Assembly: GCA_001414485.1 (NCBI GenBank)
Contig: LLEY01000332.1
Coordinates: 1 to 23,304 of the forward strand
Source: Calycina herbarum
Lineage: Eukaryota > Ascomycota > Leotiomycetes > Helotiales > Pezizellaceae
Direction of reading: 5' to 3'
Length of the DNA: 23,304 bases
Part shown: positions 10,150-21,351 of the stretch, piece after piece
Layout: each line of letters begins with the position of its first letter
How positions within the stretch are numbered: the first letter of the stretch is position 1
Notes under the pieces: model-generated
What the model saw: only the letters and a program-made list of their open reading frames with translations
Told to the model about the DNA's origin: nothing
The model's database searches: none
Made by a program: the position numbers and the translations under genes

Positions 10150-13100
10150 ATGTCTACCGAGCTAGTCGTAGATTCTTAAAATACTCTAGCGATCGATATA
10201 TTTACACTATATCTCGAGCCTTCTATAGCGTTCTCTAGCTCTCTATCGTTCTCTCTATCTTAAATATAGGATTCTTTTACTATATTTAAAGGTTTTCTAG
10301 CCTCTATAGCTTTCGATAGCTTTTTAAATAACTAGGAAGACTAAAATTCTATAGATAGCCGTCGACGGAATAACCTTATATATATTCTTCTAGAACGCTT
10401 TTAAACAAAGTTAGAGATTATAGTTAAAGTATTAAAGAAGGCGGAATAGTTCTTTAAGAATTTCATCGAAGGCTAGGTAGTAGATAGAGGAGAATTAACT
10501 AAAACTATTACTATAGGTTTCTAGCTAAATAAACGATATACTTATATTTATTAACTTTGCTATACTTTAGAAGCAGCTCTTTAAAATAAGTCTATTTAGT
10601 AATTTAATTCCTCTAATATTTATAGATCTACTATCTTTACTAAACTTGAAAAGCTAGTTAATAATTCTATGTATTTTAGTAAGTTTAACTCTACTAGCTC
10701 TCTAGAGAAGATTAATTTTATAAATACCTTTATAGATATTAACCTCTATACTCTAACTTAGATAGTACTCTTAATAAACCTTCTCTTCTCTTATCGAAAG
10801 TATTATATAAGCTATAACTCTACTACTAATACTAAGAAAGTCGACTAGAGAAATATATTAATTCTTAAGTATATAAGTATAATTACGTCTATTATCTATT
10901 ACTTACGTATAAGAAAGAGCTTAAATTATATATAAAGTGTTCTTAATATATATCTCTTAAGTTATAGAGTTAAGAGATAAGTAGTTTCTACTCTTTCTAG
11001 TTTTAGAATTTATTATATATATAAGATAGTAAATACGTTAATAAAGAAGATTAAAGTTTAAGCTAAGGTATATTAGTATCTTTATTCTTTTTACTTCCTA
11101 GTCTTATTAAAACTAGGCTAAAATATATATAGAATAGAGAATATAATCCTTTTACTAAAGTCTCTAGTTCTTTAAATAATCTAATTAATACTAAGTTCGA
11201 TACTAATAAGTAATTCTAGTATTAATATAATATCTTAGAGCTTATTTCTTTATTAGTCTATCTTTCTTTGTTTTTCTATTCTTATTTTTTTTCTATATTT
11301 ATTTTACTAACTTATATATTCTAAAGACTCTTACTTTATCTTAGTCGCGATTCTTAGATATTCTAGAATTATAATAATTTTAATTTCTAAAATATTATTT
11401 AAGAAAAGGTTATTAAGAAGAAGATAGAAATATTAAATCTTATAACTAGTATAATTATTAAGTGTCTATAGTTTCTAAAAGAGAGTCTTACTTAAGTAAT
11501 ATATAACTCTACTATTACGTTAAAACTTAAAGATATTATTTAAAGCTCTACTATTTATAGAGATAATCCTAGTAATATTAGTCTTTATATTACTCGTAGT
11601 CTTATTACTAAGTCTATCTAATATATTTATTAACCTAGGATTAAAGTTATCTTTAAAGACAAAGAACGCTATCTAGACGTCTCTTTTCCTAAAATGTCTA
11701 TAATTTAAAAACTTCTATCTTATAAGACTAAGTATTAGTAGCTAGGTTATATTTATATAAATAAAGGTATAATTTATAGTATATATAAGATATATAATAA
11801 TATCTAGGACTAGATTAGGCTAGGTAATACTTTAACTCTTATAATTAGTAGTAATTCTAAAGACGACATAGAAGAAGAAAAAGAAGAAGAAGAAGATATA
11901 ATTTCAGATAAGAGTAATATAAAATCTAAACTAAATTAAGTTAAGATAGAACCTAAGAATAAGAATAATAAAGAGAATAACGATAATTCTTTTAAAAGTC
12001 TATCTTAAACTTCTACTATATTATCTTTATTACTATTATAAGAAACTTAGGAAATTAATCTAGAGTCTATAGACCTTCTATCTATTAATAATATATATTA
12101 GAAATAGATTCTTATTATTTATATAGACGATACTCTTACTATTTAGTATATTCGATTAGTTTAATTAGAACGTGTAGATTCTAGCTAGTTCTACGATAGA
12201 AAACAATAGTTACTTACTCTCTTTATATAGTTCTATATTCTAATAAATTATTTATTTATAATTATATATACTTATTAGAAGCTGATATTAGAGAACGAAG
12301 AAGGATATTATACTTTAAAATCGGACTTATAGTACTAGAGTTAGACTTTATACTTAAAAGATAACGTTCTATATTATATTTTAAAAGCTCTTATTAGATA
12401 ATCTTTTACTACTTAGGTTAATATAGTATTCTATATAGTTTTATAAGATTAGTATTAGATACTACGAATACTTTCTAATCTAGAGGATTTTAAAAAACCT
12501 AGGTATATTAATACTATTCTATCTAAAATAAAGGCTTCGTAATTTAATAACGTAGTAGAGAAGACTTAGTAGCGGCTTTTTACCTTAAATAGTTAGAATA
12601 GATAAACTAAGAATAGTACTTAAGAAGATAATCTTAAGTATACTACTATAATTCGTTTAATCTAGGAGATTAAATTATTTTTAATATATAAATACGTAGT
12701 AAAGTATAGAGATATTAGATTATTATAAAGAATAGTTAATTCTCTTATTATATTCTTTATTAAAGCGAAATAAATAAACTATTCTTATGAAATAGTCTAT
12801 TACTACTAGTATTTATTAGATATTAATACTTAGGAGCTTTAGTATACGATTCTAGCTTTAGATCTAGTTAATTAGTAAGGTAGTAAGGATATATATAAGC
12901 TAATAGATCTAGGACTTAAGTATTATAATAGATTAATAAAAATCGATATTAAATACTATAAGAATTCTACTTATAACGTAGATAAGACGTTTAGTCGCGT
13001 TTCTCTTTATAGTAGTTTTAGCTAGGTATTAAGAGACGCTCTTAAGAGAGTATTTAGAGAATATATTTATAGACGCTAACCTAGATATTTAAGGTCTTTC

Positions 13101-13440
13101 TTATAAGATTATTAGTAATAGAATAAATTACCTAAGAAAGAAATAGGATTATCTATCTAAAATATTTCTCTCTAGTAATATTTTAAATAAGAGTATATAT
13201 AACTTAAACAGCTAGGTAAAGAAACTTAATAATATAAATTAAGAATATATTTATAACGAATTTCTTAGTATTAAGAAACTAGATAAGAAAGGTAATCTTA
13301 TTTAAGATAGTATAGTATTAGTTACTACTATTAAGAGATATAGCGAGTATATTAGTAAGGTTACTAATAGAATAAGTAATCTAACTATATAGATAAATCG
13401 CTAGGTAGATAAATAGATATAGTTTTAATATATAAAGATT
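10150..13440 (+). pseudogene. Large dead gene, possibly DUF6589-like
   Basis: A coherent N-terminal frame starts with ATG at 10150 (Met-Ser-Thr-Glu-Leu) and can be followed in frame 1 to about 11050. From about 11340 the coherent frame is frame 3: an acidic Glu run at 11870-11895, a Ser/Glu-rich linker to about 12050, and a conserved-looking block at 12552-13160. That block contains Leu-Ala-Leu-Asp-Leu-Val-Asn-stop-stop-Gly near 12852 and Lys-Ile-Asp-Ile-Lys-Tyr-Tyr-Lys-Asn-Ser-Thr near 12940. The order of hydrophobic helices, the Val-Asn-x-x-Gly motif and the Lys-Asn-Ser-Thr motif recall from memory the C-terminal domain of large fungal DUF6589 proteins, but I cannot check it. A Lys-rich C-terminus ends near 13440. 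The change of frame between 11050 and 11340 may be an intron or a frameshift. Such genes occur in many copies in some fungi, which would explain why RIP hit it. Confidence 0.5.
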
Positions 13441-14057
13441 CTATGAAATAATTATTATTCTATTCTATATCTAGTAATAATAGACTAGACGGAGTTTACT
13501 AGGCCGAGCTTTTATAAGTTATTTTCTAGTAGGCTAGATAAAACTAAACTAATTAAAATAGCTCTTTTCTACTTAGACTAATAATAATACTAATATTATA
13601 TACTAACGTTATAAAAAATTACTAGACGAAATAAAGTATTAATAGATTTAAAAGCTAGAACGAAGATTCTACTTCTCTTTAATAGATTTAAAGGCTAGAA
13701 CGAAGATATAAAGTATATATATAATCTTCTTTTTAAGCTTCTTAGTATATTAAGGCTTTTAAAAGTTTAGACTAATAGCTAAAATAGAGTATCTTAAATA
13801 CTTACTTTATATTATAAAGAGTAACGATTTAAGAATATATAAAGAGTATTATAATAATAAAGAGTCTTTTAAAGAAGTTTAATTCTATTATTATTATTAT
13901 AAAATATAATAGATTCTATCTCTTATAACGTTACTAGCGATTTCTATAGAATATTATATTACTAATTATTATACTATTATTTCTATTTTATAAATCTACT
14001 CTTTATAAAAGGTATTAAATACTCTAAGGATATTAGAAAAAAACATACTTAAGAGTA
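13440..14057. other. RIP-mutated DNA with a 40-bp tandem repeat
   Basis: No coherent gene seen. Two tandem units starting AATAGATTTAAA(A/G)GCTAG lie at 13641 and 13681, each containing GCTAGAACGAAGAT. The segment ends at the TCTAG target site (14058-14062) of the large Gypsy element; its continuation lies beyond 21351. Confidence 0.6.
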
Positions 14058-14062
14058 TCTAG

Positions 14063-14496
14063 TGTCACGAATCACGTGTAAGCATGTGACGAGTGAAGAC
14101 TAGGCGGCGCTCTAACAGGTTAAGTACTATCGGAAACTCTTATAAAAGAAGGATCCTTAGACTAGCTAAGCGACCTATGGATTTCTTTTGGTAAGAAACA
14201 TCACGTGACCTAGTCGCCTGAGTCGCTTGAGTCGCCTGTCGACTAAAGCGATCAGAGCGAGCGACTAGAGCGATTAGAACGGGGGACTACAGTTCTATAT
14301 AAGACTAGCACGTCTGCTATTAGATAGGAGCTTCGTGTTTAACTTTAGTTATTAATCTTATTATATTATTTAACATCTTTAATATAAGTAACGAGTTCAC
14401 TTCTAAGTGAATAACCTGGCACATCTATACTTCTTACCTATATACCAACCTTTAAGACTTAGTCATCTTTGTTTAGTTCGTTTAAGTTTCGTTATA
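14063..14496 (+). repeat. 5' LTR of the chromodomain Gypsy element
   Basis: 434 bp, same length as its partner. It keeps many CA and TG dinucleotides that the 3' LTR has lost (for example CACGTGACC against TACGTAACC). U3 carries two CACGTG palindromes (14073-14078 and 14202-14207), the first followed by a near-palindromic CATGTG, and tandem GTCGC(C/T)TGA units at about 14213-14236 followed by GAGCGA/GAGCGATT units. A TATA box lies at 14296-14301. Confidence 0.95.
14202..14301 (+). promoter_or_regulatory. LTR promoter: CACGTG site, GTCGCCTGA repeats and TATA box
   Basis: U3 of the 5' LTR contains CACGTG (a binding site type used by bHLH factors), three GTCGCnTGA-like tandem units, GAGCGA repeats and TATATAAG at 14296. 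Transcription would start shortly after the TATA box, near 14320-14340. The TATA region is unchanged in the 3' LTR and in the inverted solo LTR, whereas the CACGTG and tandem units are mutated in the 3' LTR. Confidence 0.6.
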
Positions 14497-14559
14497 CTTT
14501 GAGCACCTGCTTAGAAGTTCAGTTGTTATAGCCCTAGCAACCCCCGCCGTAGTAACTAG

Positions 14560-15700
14560 CCTGAATACTAGTCGAGTTAATATTATAGGAACATCTAGAA
14601 GTGCGACTAGAGGAACACCTGCTAGTATATAGTTAACTAGGAACGACGATAATGTTAGTATACTAGACACCCCCAAGCCCTATAAGGTCGAAGTACTTAA
14701 ATCTATTAAAGTTAAGATACTAGATACGTATTATAGAAGGCGAAAGGAACTCGACTTATTTCTTCTTTAAATAGACATCTACTTCAACTTTAATTCTAAT
14801 AAGTTCGAAGGTAATTATAACTTATAAACTATCTTTGCTATCTCCTACCTTAGAGGATTAGTATTAGAATAGGCTTAGCTATACTTAGAAGACTTCTTTA
14901 AAAATAAGAATAAAAACAGAAAGATAGAATTAACTAAGATTATGTTTAAATCTTAGAGAGGATTTAAGGTAACTATTAGGAAAGTCTTTAGAGACTTTGA
15001 TACGATCTAAACAGCTGTATATAAGCTTTTAGAATTACGCTAGACTAGATTAATAATAGATTATACTAATGAATTCTAATGTTATAGAACGAAGTTAGGA
15101 TAGAATACGATTGCTCTTATAGAACTCTTTTGCTAAGGATTGAAAATATATATCTATAAGGAAATAGCTAAGTAGAATATATAATTCTTAACTATTATAG
15201 GTATAATCGAGGAAGTCGTCTAACTAGATAACCGCCTATATGAATTTAGGAAGAGTAACCCTAGGTATAGAGAAAAGAGTAAATGGTTAGAGAAGTGGAA
15301 GTACTCTTACGCTAATAAGTATAGTAAGGAGGTAAACGCTACGTAGAAGAAAACCTTTCTAAAGAAAGGAGGACTTTCTTAGGAAGAGTGAAATCGTCGA
15401 CGTAAGTAGAACTTATGTTATAATTATAGCTAACTAGGCTATAGAGTAAATAAGTATAGTAAGAAGAAAGACTCTAAGAGAAAGAAATAAATCAATACTA
15501 CTATTTAATAATAGGTAGCTTTAACCGATCGTATTAAACTTATAAATAAGGAACTCGAAGTATAAGAATATAGAACCTAGATTAAAAATAATAAAGGAAT
15601 CAGTAGTATATAAGATACTAATAATAATAGGGATCTACTTCTTAAAGAATATTATAATATATAATCGGTAATAGAATCTAAGCAACCTCTTTAAGTAGAA
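14560..15700 (+). pseudogene. gag: Dead Gag region of the chromodomain Gypsy polyprotein
   Basis: Frame 2 is readable from just behind the 5' LTR. The first 180 bases are little mutated and encode a Pro/Thr/Ala/Ser-rich head. No ATG stands in this frame near the LTR; an ATA in the first 100 codons may be a mutated ATG. From 14684 (Lys-Val-Glu-Val-Leu) a helical capsid-type region follows, including Glu-Leu-Asp-Leu-Phe-Leu near 14748. Near 15290-15410 the chain is very basic. A CCHC zinc knuckle lies at 15416-15457: the first Cys codon is intact, while the second Cys (15425), the His (15440) and the last Cys (15455) codons now read Tyr, with CX2CX4HX4C spacing. The product would coat the element RNA and form virus-like particles. 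Confidence 0.85.
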
Positions 15701-18700
15701 TATAAATTACTATTATTAACTAGTTCTTTAGAGACATCGGATTCATCTTCTAGTTTAGAAGAAGAAATAAAGAATAAAGACTCTAAAGTTAGAGAAACTT
15801 AGGCCTTCCTTAGAACCTTTAAATAAGGGAATCGATAGGTATATATTAACAATTAGAAACCAGATTTCTAGAGCCCTTATATAATACGAGGAGTTAATCT
15901 AACTATCTTAATAACGTATACTATTATAAGTAATAACTCTAAAACAATAACTCTAGTTAGCCTAATTACTAGACAGAAAACTATTAAAGAAAAGGAACTA
16001 GAACAGAAACGTTAACTAGTTAAAAAACCTAGCTATTCTAAAGTAGGGGATATATAGAAAATATATAATATAACAGATAAAATTAATACATAGACATAGC
16101 AAGTTCTAATAGGATTTAAGAGATAAATTAAAACTCCTTTTCTTAGAATACTACCTAAAGATATTATACTAAAGGAATTCGAGTAATATATTATTATTAT
16201 ATTAATTAAAAATAATAGGTTAGTATTTAGAAAATATAACTTATAATAACTATTTAGTATATAATACTAGGAGCAAAGAGAGCTTAATATAATAAGGTTG
16301 GCTAAGATAGAACCAGAGGAATTATACTATCTATTAGTAAGAGAACTATAGTTTATAGAAACAGTTTAAGAAACAATAGTATAATAGATATAATATAAAC
16401 TAAGTCCGACTTTAGATTAGTTATTATAAAAACGATTTAAAGAAATATTACTAGAGCCTACTAGAATAGTAGAATATTATCAGATATACGAAGTAGTATT
16501 ATTAGATAAAGAAGGAGTAGTATTCTTTCCTTAGTCCCGGATTAGAGCTATTAAAGAAAAGAATTTAAGGGATTATATATTCAAAGTTCACTATATAAAA
16601 CTAGAGATAAGTATACTAGAGGCTACTTTAGATTATCTATATATAAGAGAACTATAGTCTATAAAAGCTATTTTAGAAACTAGTTATAAATAGATCTAAT
16701 ATAATTATAGACAAATACTAAAACGATTTTTAAGAGGAATTCCTAAGATAATAAGAATCCTAGAATATAGATTAATATATAAGATAGTATATATTAATAA
16801 GGAAAGTATAAGATTCTTTCTATAGTATAAAGATAAGAAAAGACGAAATTATAATCGCGAAAATCGATCTTTCGAAGTCTAATATGTTAAAGCAAAGTTA
16901 GACGCTATTTTAGAAGAAAGATAGTTAGTAATAACTATAGAAATAAAAGGAAAGAAGTTACAAGTTATAATAGACTTAGGAGCAACGAGTAACTTTATTT
17001 CCCTAATAGCTTAAGAGAAGCTAAACGTCTTAATTAAAGAAATAAGACTATATTAATTAGGAGTAGTTAATAGAATAGACATTATATATTAAAATAGGAT
17101 TATTAATTAGTAAACTATTCTAATAAAAATCAATATCGAAGAACACTACTTAGATATATAATTCGATATTATTAAAATAGGAAGTAAGGAAGTAATACTT
17201 AGTATACTATAGATTTAGGAACATAATCTAGAAATCGATTAGAAGGCTAGAACGATAACCTTTAGTCGATATAAATACGTAGGTTTATATTTATAACTTT
17301 AAGGCTAGAACGAGGTTAGCGCTACCTCTTCTAAAGTATTAAGACACCTTGTCCAAGGTCCTTTATAGGTTAGTAAGACAGCTGATAACGAAATACCTAT
17401 ATAGTATAGAGAATTTAAAGCTTTGTTTAAAAACCTAGAAGACTTATAAGCCTTACTAGAACATCGCCTATAGGATTATAAGATCAAATTAAAAGAGGGT
17501 TATTACCTCTTAAAGTAGAAGCTTTAGTTATATAACTAGAAAAGCCTATAGAGAATAGAAAGTTATATAAAGGAAGGTATTAAGAAGGGACATATTAGAA
17601 GATCTAAGTTACTAATTACCTTAAATATACTTATTATTAAAAAGAAAGATAACCTAGATAAGAGAGTATATATTAATTATTAAGAAGTAAATCACACTAT
17701 AGTTAAGGACGCTTATCTACTACTATCTAGCTAATACTTATAAGACAAGTTAAGTAAGGTAGTACGATTTACGAAATTAGATTAATAGAACGCTTATAGA
17801 CTTATATAAATAAAAACCAGAGACGAATAGAAGATAGTATTTACCTTACTATCAGGCCTTTATAAATACACAGTTATACTATTTAGACTTTATAACATAC
17901 TAGCTATATATTAGAGATAAAATAATAATATTTTAGGAGATCTTCTAAGAGTAATAGTAATCTATTACCTAGACAATATCCTAATCTTCTTAGAAAAAGA
18001 AGAAGAATATAAGAGATATATTAGAGAAGTTTTATAATAACTTATAAAAGTAAACTCTTAGTTAAAACTCTCGAAATACGAGTTTAGAGTAACTTAGACA
18101 CTTTTCCTAAGATAGGTATTTAGCTTAGAGAAAATAGAAATAGATTTAGTAAAGATCTAAGACATCTTAAACTAGAAATTACTAGAGAATGTAAAAGATA
18201 TACAGTCCTTCCTTAGATTTATAAACTTTTACTGTCCGTTTATATAAGACTATATAAAGATTACTAAACTAATAATAGTACTAGTTAAGAAAGCTATTAA
18301 ATTCATCTAGAATAAATAAGTAGAGAATACTTTTTAGAAAATTAAAGTAAGATTTATAGAAAAACCTATTTTATACGATTTTAACGTAGATAAACCTAGT
18401 ACGATTAAAACAGACGCCTTAGATACAGTAGTAGGTACGATTTACCTATAACTAAATAATAAAAGGAAACTTATACCTATTATATATTATTCTAAAACAT
18501 TTAACCTAGTATAATAAAATTATAGTATATTCGACAAGGAATTACTTACTATAGTATTAGCTTTAGAACACTAGAGAATTTATTTATAGCTAATAAAATA
18601 CTTAGTTATAGTTTTATCTAACTATAAGAATCTTAGGATATTTATAACAACTAAGGAACTTATAACTAGATAATTAGCTAGATAGTCAGAGATATTAGAA

Positions 18701-20254
18701 GGATTTAATATTATTATTTAATATATAAAAAGAACGTTAAATACTCGAGCTAATACTCTTAGCTAGAAACCTAGATACGAGGGAAATAAGGAGTATAAGA
18801 AGATTATAATCTTAAAAACTCTTAAGAATAGAGACTTAGTACCTACTATATATAAGATAGCAGCAACGAATAACATCTAGATAAATAAAATTTAGAATAT
18901 ATATAAAGGTTATAACTAGTATATAAAAGGAAAATTATAGGTCCCTAGCTTATATATAAAGGAATTTATATAAGAATACTATACTATACCCGCTTATAGA
19001 TACTAAGGAATTCGCAGAACCCTCTAAAGAATAAGATAATACTACTATATTAATCAGTTATCTATAATAGTTAAGGAAGTAATAATAGAATATAATACCT
19101 ATACTAGGAACAAGGCTTCCTACTATACTCCTTATAGATAGATAAACACTACTCTAATACTATAGATACTTTAGAAATTAATATCTATAGATTTTATTAT
19201 TAAACTACTAAAATCTAAAGATCTAATAATAAGAGTTAAATATAATATAATCCTAGTTATTATAAAACAACTTACGAAGTATATAATTCTTATAGTATAT
19301 ATAGAGTTAAGTATAGCTAAGGAATTAGCATTTATATTTCTTAGGGAAGTAGTCTTAAGATATAGACTACTAGAAGAAATACTCTTAGATAGAGACAAGC
19401 TCTTTACTTCGAAATTTTAAATCGCTCTTATAAAACGATTAGGTGTAAAAAGAAAGCTCTCTATAGCTTTCTACTCTTAAATAAATAGAGGAAACGAATA
19501 GATAAATCAAGTAGTTAAAACATACCTTCGTTGTTATATAAACTACTAGTAAAACAACTAGGTAGAGCTGCTACCTTTAGTATAGTTTACCTATAATAGT
19601 TTAGTAATAGAAATAATACTTGTTATACTATTCTACGCTAACTTTAGATACGAATTAACAGTATATCAAGAACTACTATCTACGACTATCGATAATTAGC
19701 TTACTTATATTCAGGTCTCGAAAATCAAGAGTCTATATAAGGAACTTATAGAGGATCTATAATTTATAGTAGAAAGAAACACGTACTACTATAATAAACA
19801 ACATAGTTAGGAGCTAACGCTAAAAGAGGGGGATAAAGTCTACTTAGTACGAAAAAATATTAATATAAAAAGACTAAGTAATAAACTAGATTATAAAAAA
19901 CTTAGACTATTTAAGATTAAACGTATTAAGAGACCTTTAAATTATAAATTAATATTACTAAAGATAATAAACATCTATCTAGTATTCTATATATCCCTAC
20001 TCGAACTAGTACTACTAGGAGCACTACTAGCCCTACTTATAGAAATTTAACTAGTAAATCTAAACGCTAAATATAAAGTTGAAAGGATTCTTAACTATAA
20101 GATTATTAGAGGTAAGATTAAGTATTTAATTAAATAGTTAGATTACTTATATTTAAAGAATACTTAGGAACCTAGAAAGAATATCAACTAGTACTTAGAG
20201 GAACTTTAAGACTTCTACTGTTAAAACCTAAGGTTGCCTATATCAGGTAATTAA
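15700..20254 (+). pseudogene. pol: Dead Pol region: protease, RT, RNase H, integrase, chromodomain
   Basis: All domains lie in frame 2, the same as Gag, so one polyprotein is likely. Protease: Ile-Ile-Asp-Leu-Gly-Ala-Thr at 16967-16987, with the usual Ser now Leu. Reverse transcriptase (about 17470-18060): catalytic motif at 17966-17977 reads Tyr-Leu-Asp-Asn, the last Asp lost. RNase H: Thr-Asp-Ala-Leu-Asp at 18410-18424. Integrase zinc domain about 18980-19102, with His and Cys codons turned to Tyr. Integrase core: Asp at 19190, Asp at 19388, Glu at 19496, the last two separated by 35 residues as in D,D35E enzymes. A GPF/Y-like module follows at about 19840-20040. The chromodomain spans 20069-20215 (Tyr-Lys-Val-Glu-Arg-Ile-Leu at the start, Lys-Tyr-Leu-Ile-Lys then a stop in place of Trp). 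TAA at 20252-20254 is the likely true stop. The chromodomain would steer insertion to chromatin with particular histone marks. Confidence 0.93.
20069..20215 (+). other. Chromodomain at the C-terminus of Pol
   Basis: Residues read Lys-Tyr-Lys-Val-Glu-Arg-Ile-Leu, then Lys-Tyr-Leu-Ile-Lys-stop-Leu-Asp-Tyr and Thr-stop-Glu-Pro. These are the chromodomain landmarks with both Trp codons converted to stops. It lies directly behind the integrase, as in chromoviruses. Confidence 0.85.
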
Positions 20255-20825
20255 TAGGAAAAACCTTAAGAAAGCTAGGATCGAGACCTAGGTCGAAAGC
20301 AGGGTTAGAAGCGGTAGAGGTAGGGTAGGCGGCCAGCCTAGCAGCCTCCTCTCTCCTTTCCTTCTCTTCTTTTTCTTTTTCCTCCTTCTCTTTAGCCTTA
20401 TCTAGCTCCTAAAGAGTGTTAAGTCTTCGACGAAGCATCTATTGTTCTCGCTTATTAAGAAGACGTTGCTATGCTCGAAGACAGAGAACCTTTAACATCG
20501 CTTCCTACTAGACCCGAAAGGCCTTTTCTTAGGCCTAATAGACTATCTCTTTCTTAACCCGTAGACAACGTTTCTATATATTAAGAGATTCTTATTTAAA
20601 AGTTAAGAGTATTTGATTTTACTTCTTAACATTATAAGTTTTACTCTTCCTAGTATACTTAGAACATTTCTTACCCTTAGTAATAGATATATATCGACAG
20701 CTAGACGTAGAGGTAAGACAGCGAGTATAAGAGGATATTTCGGATCCTACTTAATCGATATAGAGGGCGTTGTTAATACGATTTTGTTTTAGTTTATCTT
20801 TTATAGATAGTGTTATTAAAAACAT
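20238..20825 (-). pseudogene. Antisense Cys-rich and coiled-coil gene inside the Gypsy element
   Basis: On the minus strand an ATG at 20825-20823 opens a frame of exactly 196 codons that ends with TAG at 20240-20238 and is broken only by RIP-type stops. It lies between pol and the 3' LTR and converges with pol, overlapping its end by 17 bases. The N-terminal third (about 20740-20610) is Cys-rich: intact Cys codons lie in Arg-Cys-Leu, Ser-Cys-Arg and Lys-Lys-Cys-Ser-Lys, and others read as Tyr, which suggests a zinc-binding cluster. The middle is basic and helical (Lys-Arg-Cys-Leu-Arg near 20565, Leu-Leu-Asn-Lys-Arg-Glu near 20452). The C-terminal part is a Lys/Glu run (about 20350-20400) followed by an Ala-Arg-Leu-Ala stretch. 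I infer a nucleic-acid-binding or regulatory protein; I recall similar fungal hypothetical proteins but cannot name a family. Confidence 0.7.
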
Positions 20826-20900
20826 TATAGTAAGAGAAGACCGCTAGCCTTCTAACAGTATTTCTTAGGTCGTACTTAAGCGTAGGGATATGCTAGGCTA

Positions 20901-20912
20901 AGAAGGGGATAG
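20901..20912 (+). other. Polypurine tract of the Gypsy element
   Basis: AGAAGGGGATAG lies directly before the TGTTACG start of the 3' LTR. It is the primer site for plus-strand DNA synthesis in LTR retrotransposons. Confidence 0.85.
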
Positions 20913-21346
20913 TGTTACGAATCACGTGTAAGTATATAACAAGTGAAGACTAGGCAGCGCTCTAATAGGTTAAGTACTATCGGAAACTCTTATAGAAGAA
21001 GGATCCTTAAACTAGCTAAGTAACCTATAGATTTCTTTTAGTAAGAAATATTACGTAACCTAGTCGCCTAAGTCGCTTAAGTCGCCTATCGACTAAAGTA
21101 ATTAGAGCAAGCGACTAGAGCGATTAGAACAGGGGACTATAGTTCTATATAAGACTGACACGTCTGCTATTAGATAGGAGCTTCGTACTTAACTTTAGTT
21201 ATTAATCTTATTATATTATTTAACATCTTTAATATAAGTAACGAGTTCACTTCTAAGTAAACAACCCGGCGCATCTATACTTCTTACCTATATACCAACC
21301 TTCGAGACTTAGTTATCTTTGTTTAGTTCGTTTGAGTTTCGTTATA
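20913..21346 (+). repeat. 3' LTR of the chromodomain Gypsy element
   Basis: 434 bp, collinear with the 5' LTR. Nearly all differences are transitions, and most are CA-to-TA or TG-to-TA changes present in the 3' copy only. The TATA box (21146-21151) is kept. TCTAG follows at 21347. Confidence 0.95.
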
Positions 21347-21351
21347 TCTAG

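Larger units (their letters stand above)
14063..21346 (+). mobile_element. Complete chromodomain Ty3/Gypsy retrotransposon, RIP-inactivated
   Basis: Two 434-bp LTRs (14063-14496, 20913-21346) flank the element and begin TGTCACGAATC or TGTTACGAATC and end TTTCGTTATA. Perfect 5-bp target duplications TCTAG lie at 14058-14062 and 21347-21351. A polypurine tract AGAAGGGGATAG abuts the 3' LTR. Inside, gag, protease, reverse transcriptase, RNase H, integrase and chromodomain follow each other in frame 2, the order typical of chromoviruses (Metaviridae). I see no tRNA-type primer site starting TGG after the 5' LTR; the sequence there is CTTTGAGCACCTGC, so the priming mode is open. Total length is 7,284 bp. 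Confidence 0.96.

Noticed and set aside
10150..13440. Tyrosine recombinase of the Starship captain or Crypton type
   Set aside because: I found no recognisable Arg...His-x-x-Arg...Tyr arrangement in the coherent frames.
14058..14062. TCTAG duplication as a chance match
   Set aside because: Kept as genuine: it abuts both 434-bp LTRs exactly, and LTR lengths and termini agree.
14497..14515. tRNA primer binding site after the 5' LTR
   Set aside because: The sequence CTTTGAGCACCTGC lacks the TGG start complementary to a tRNA CCA end, and I could not find its complement in the LTR.
14482..14676. Open minus frame of 64 residues
   Set aside because: It overlaps the end of the 5' LTR and the start of gag, in a stretch little hit by RIP, and shows no protein features.
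19171..19398. Open minus frame of 75 residues with hydrophobic text
   Set aside because: It is antisense to the integrase core that carries the first two catalytic Asp codons.
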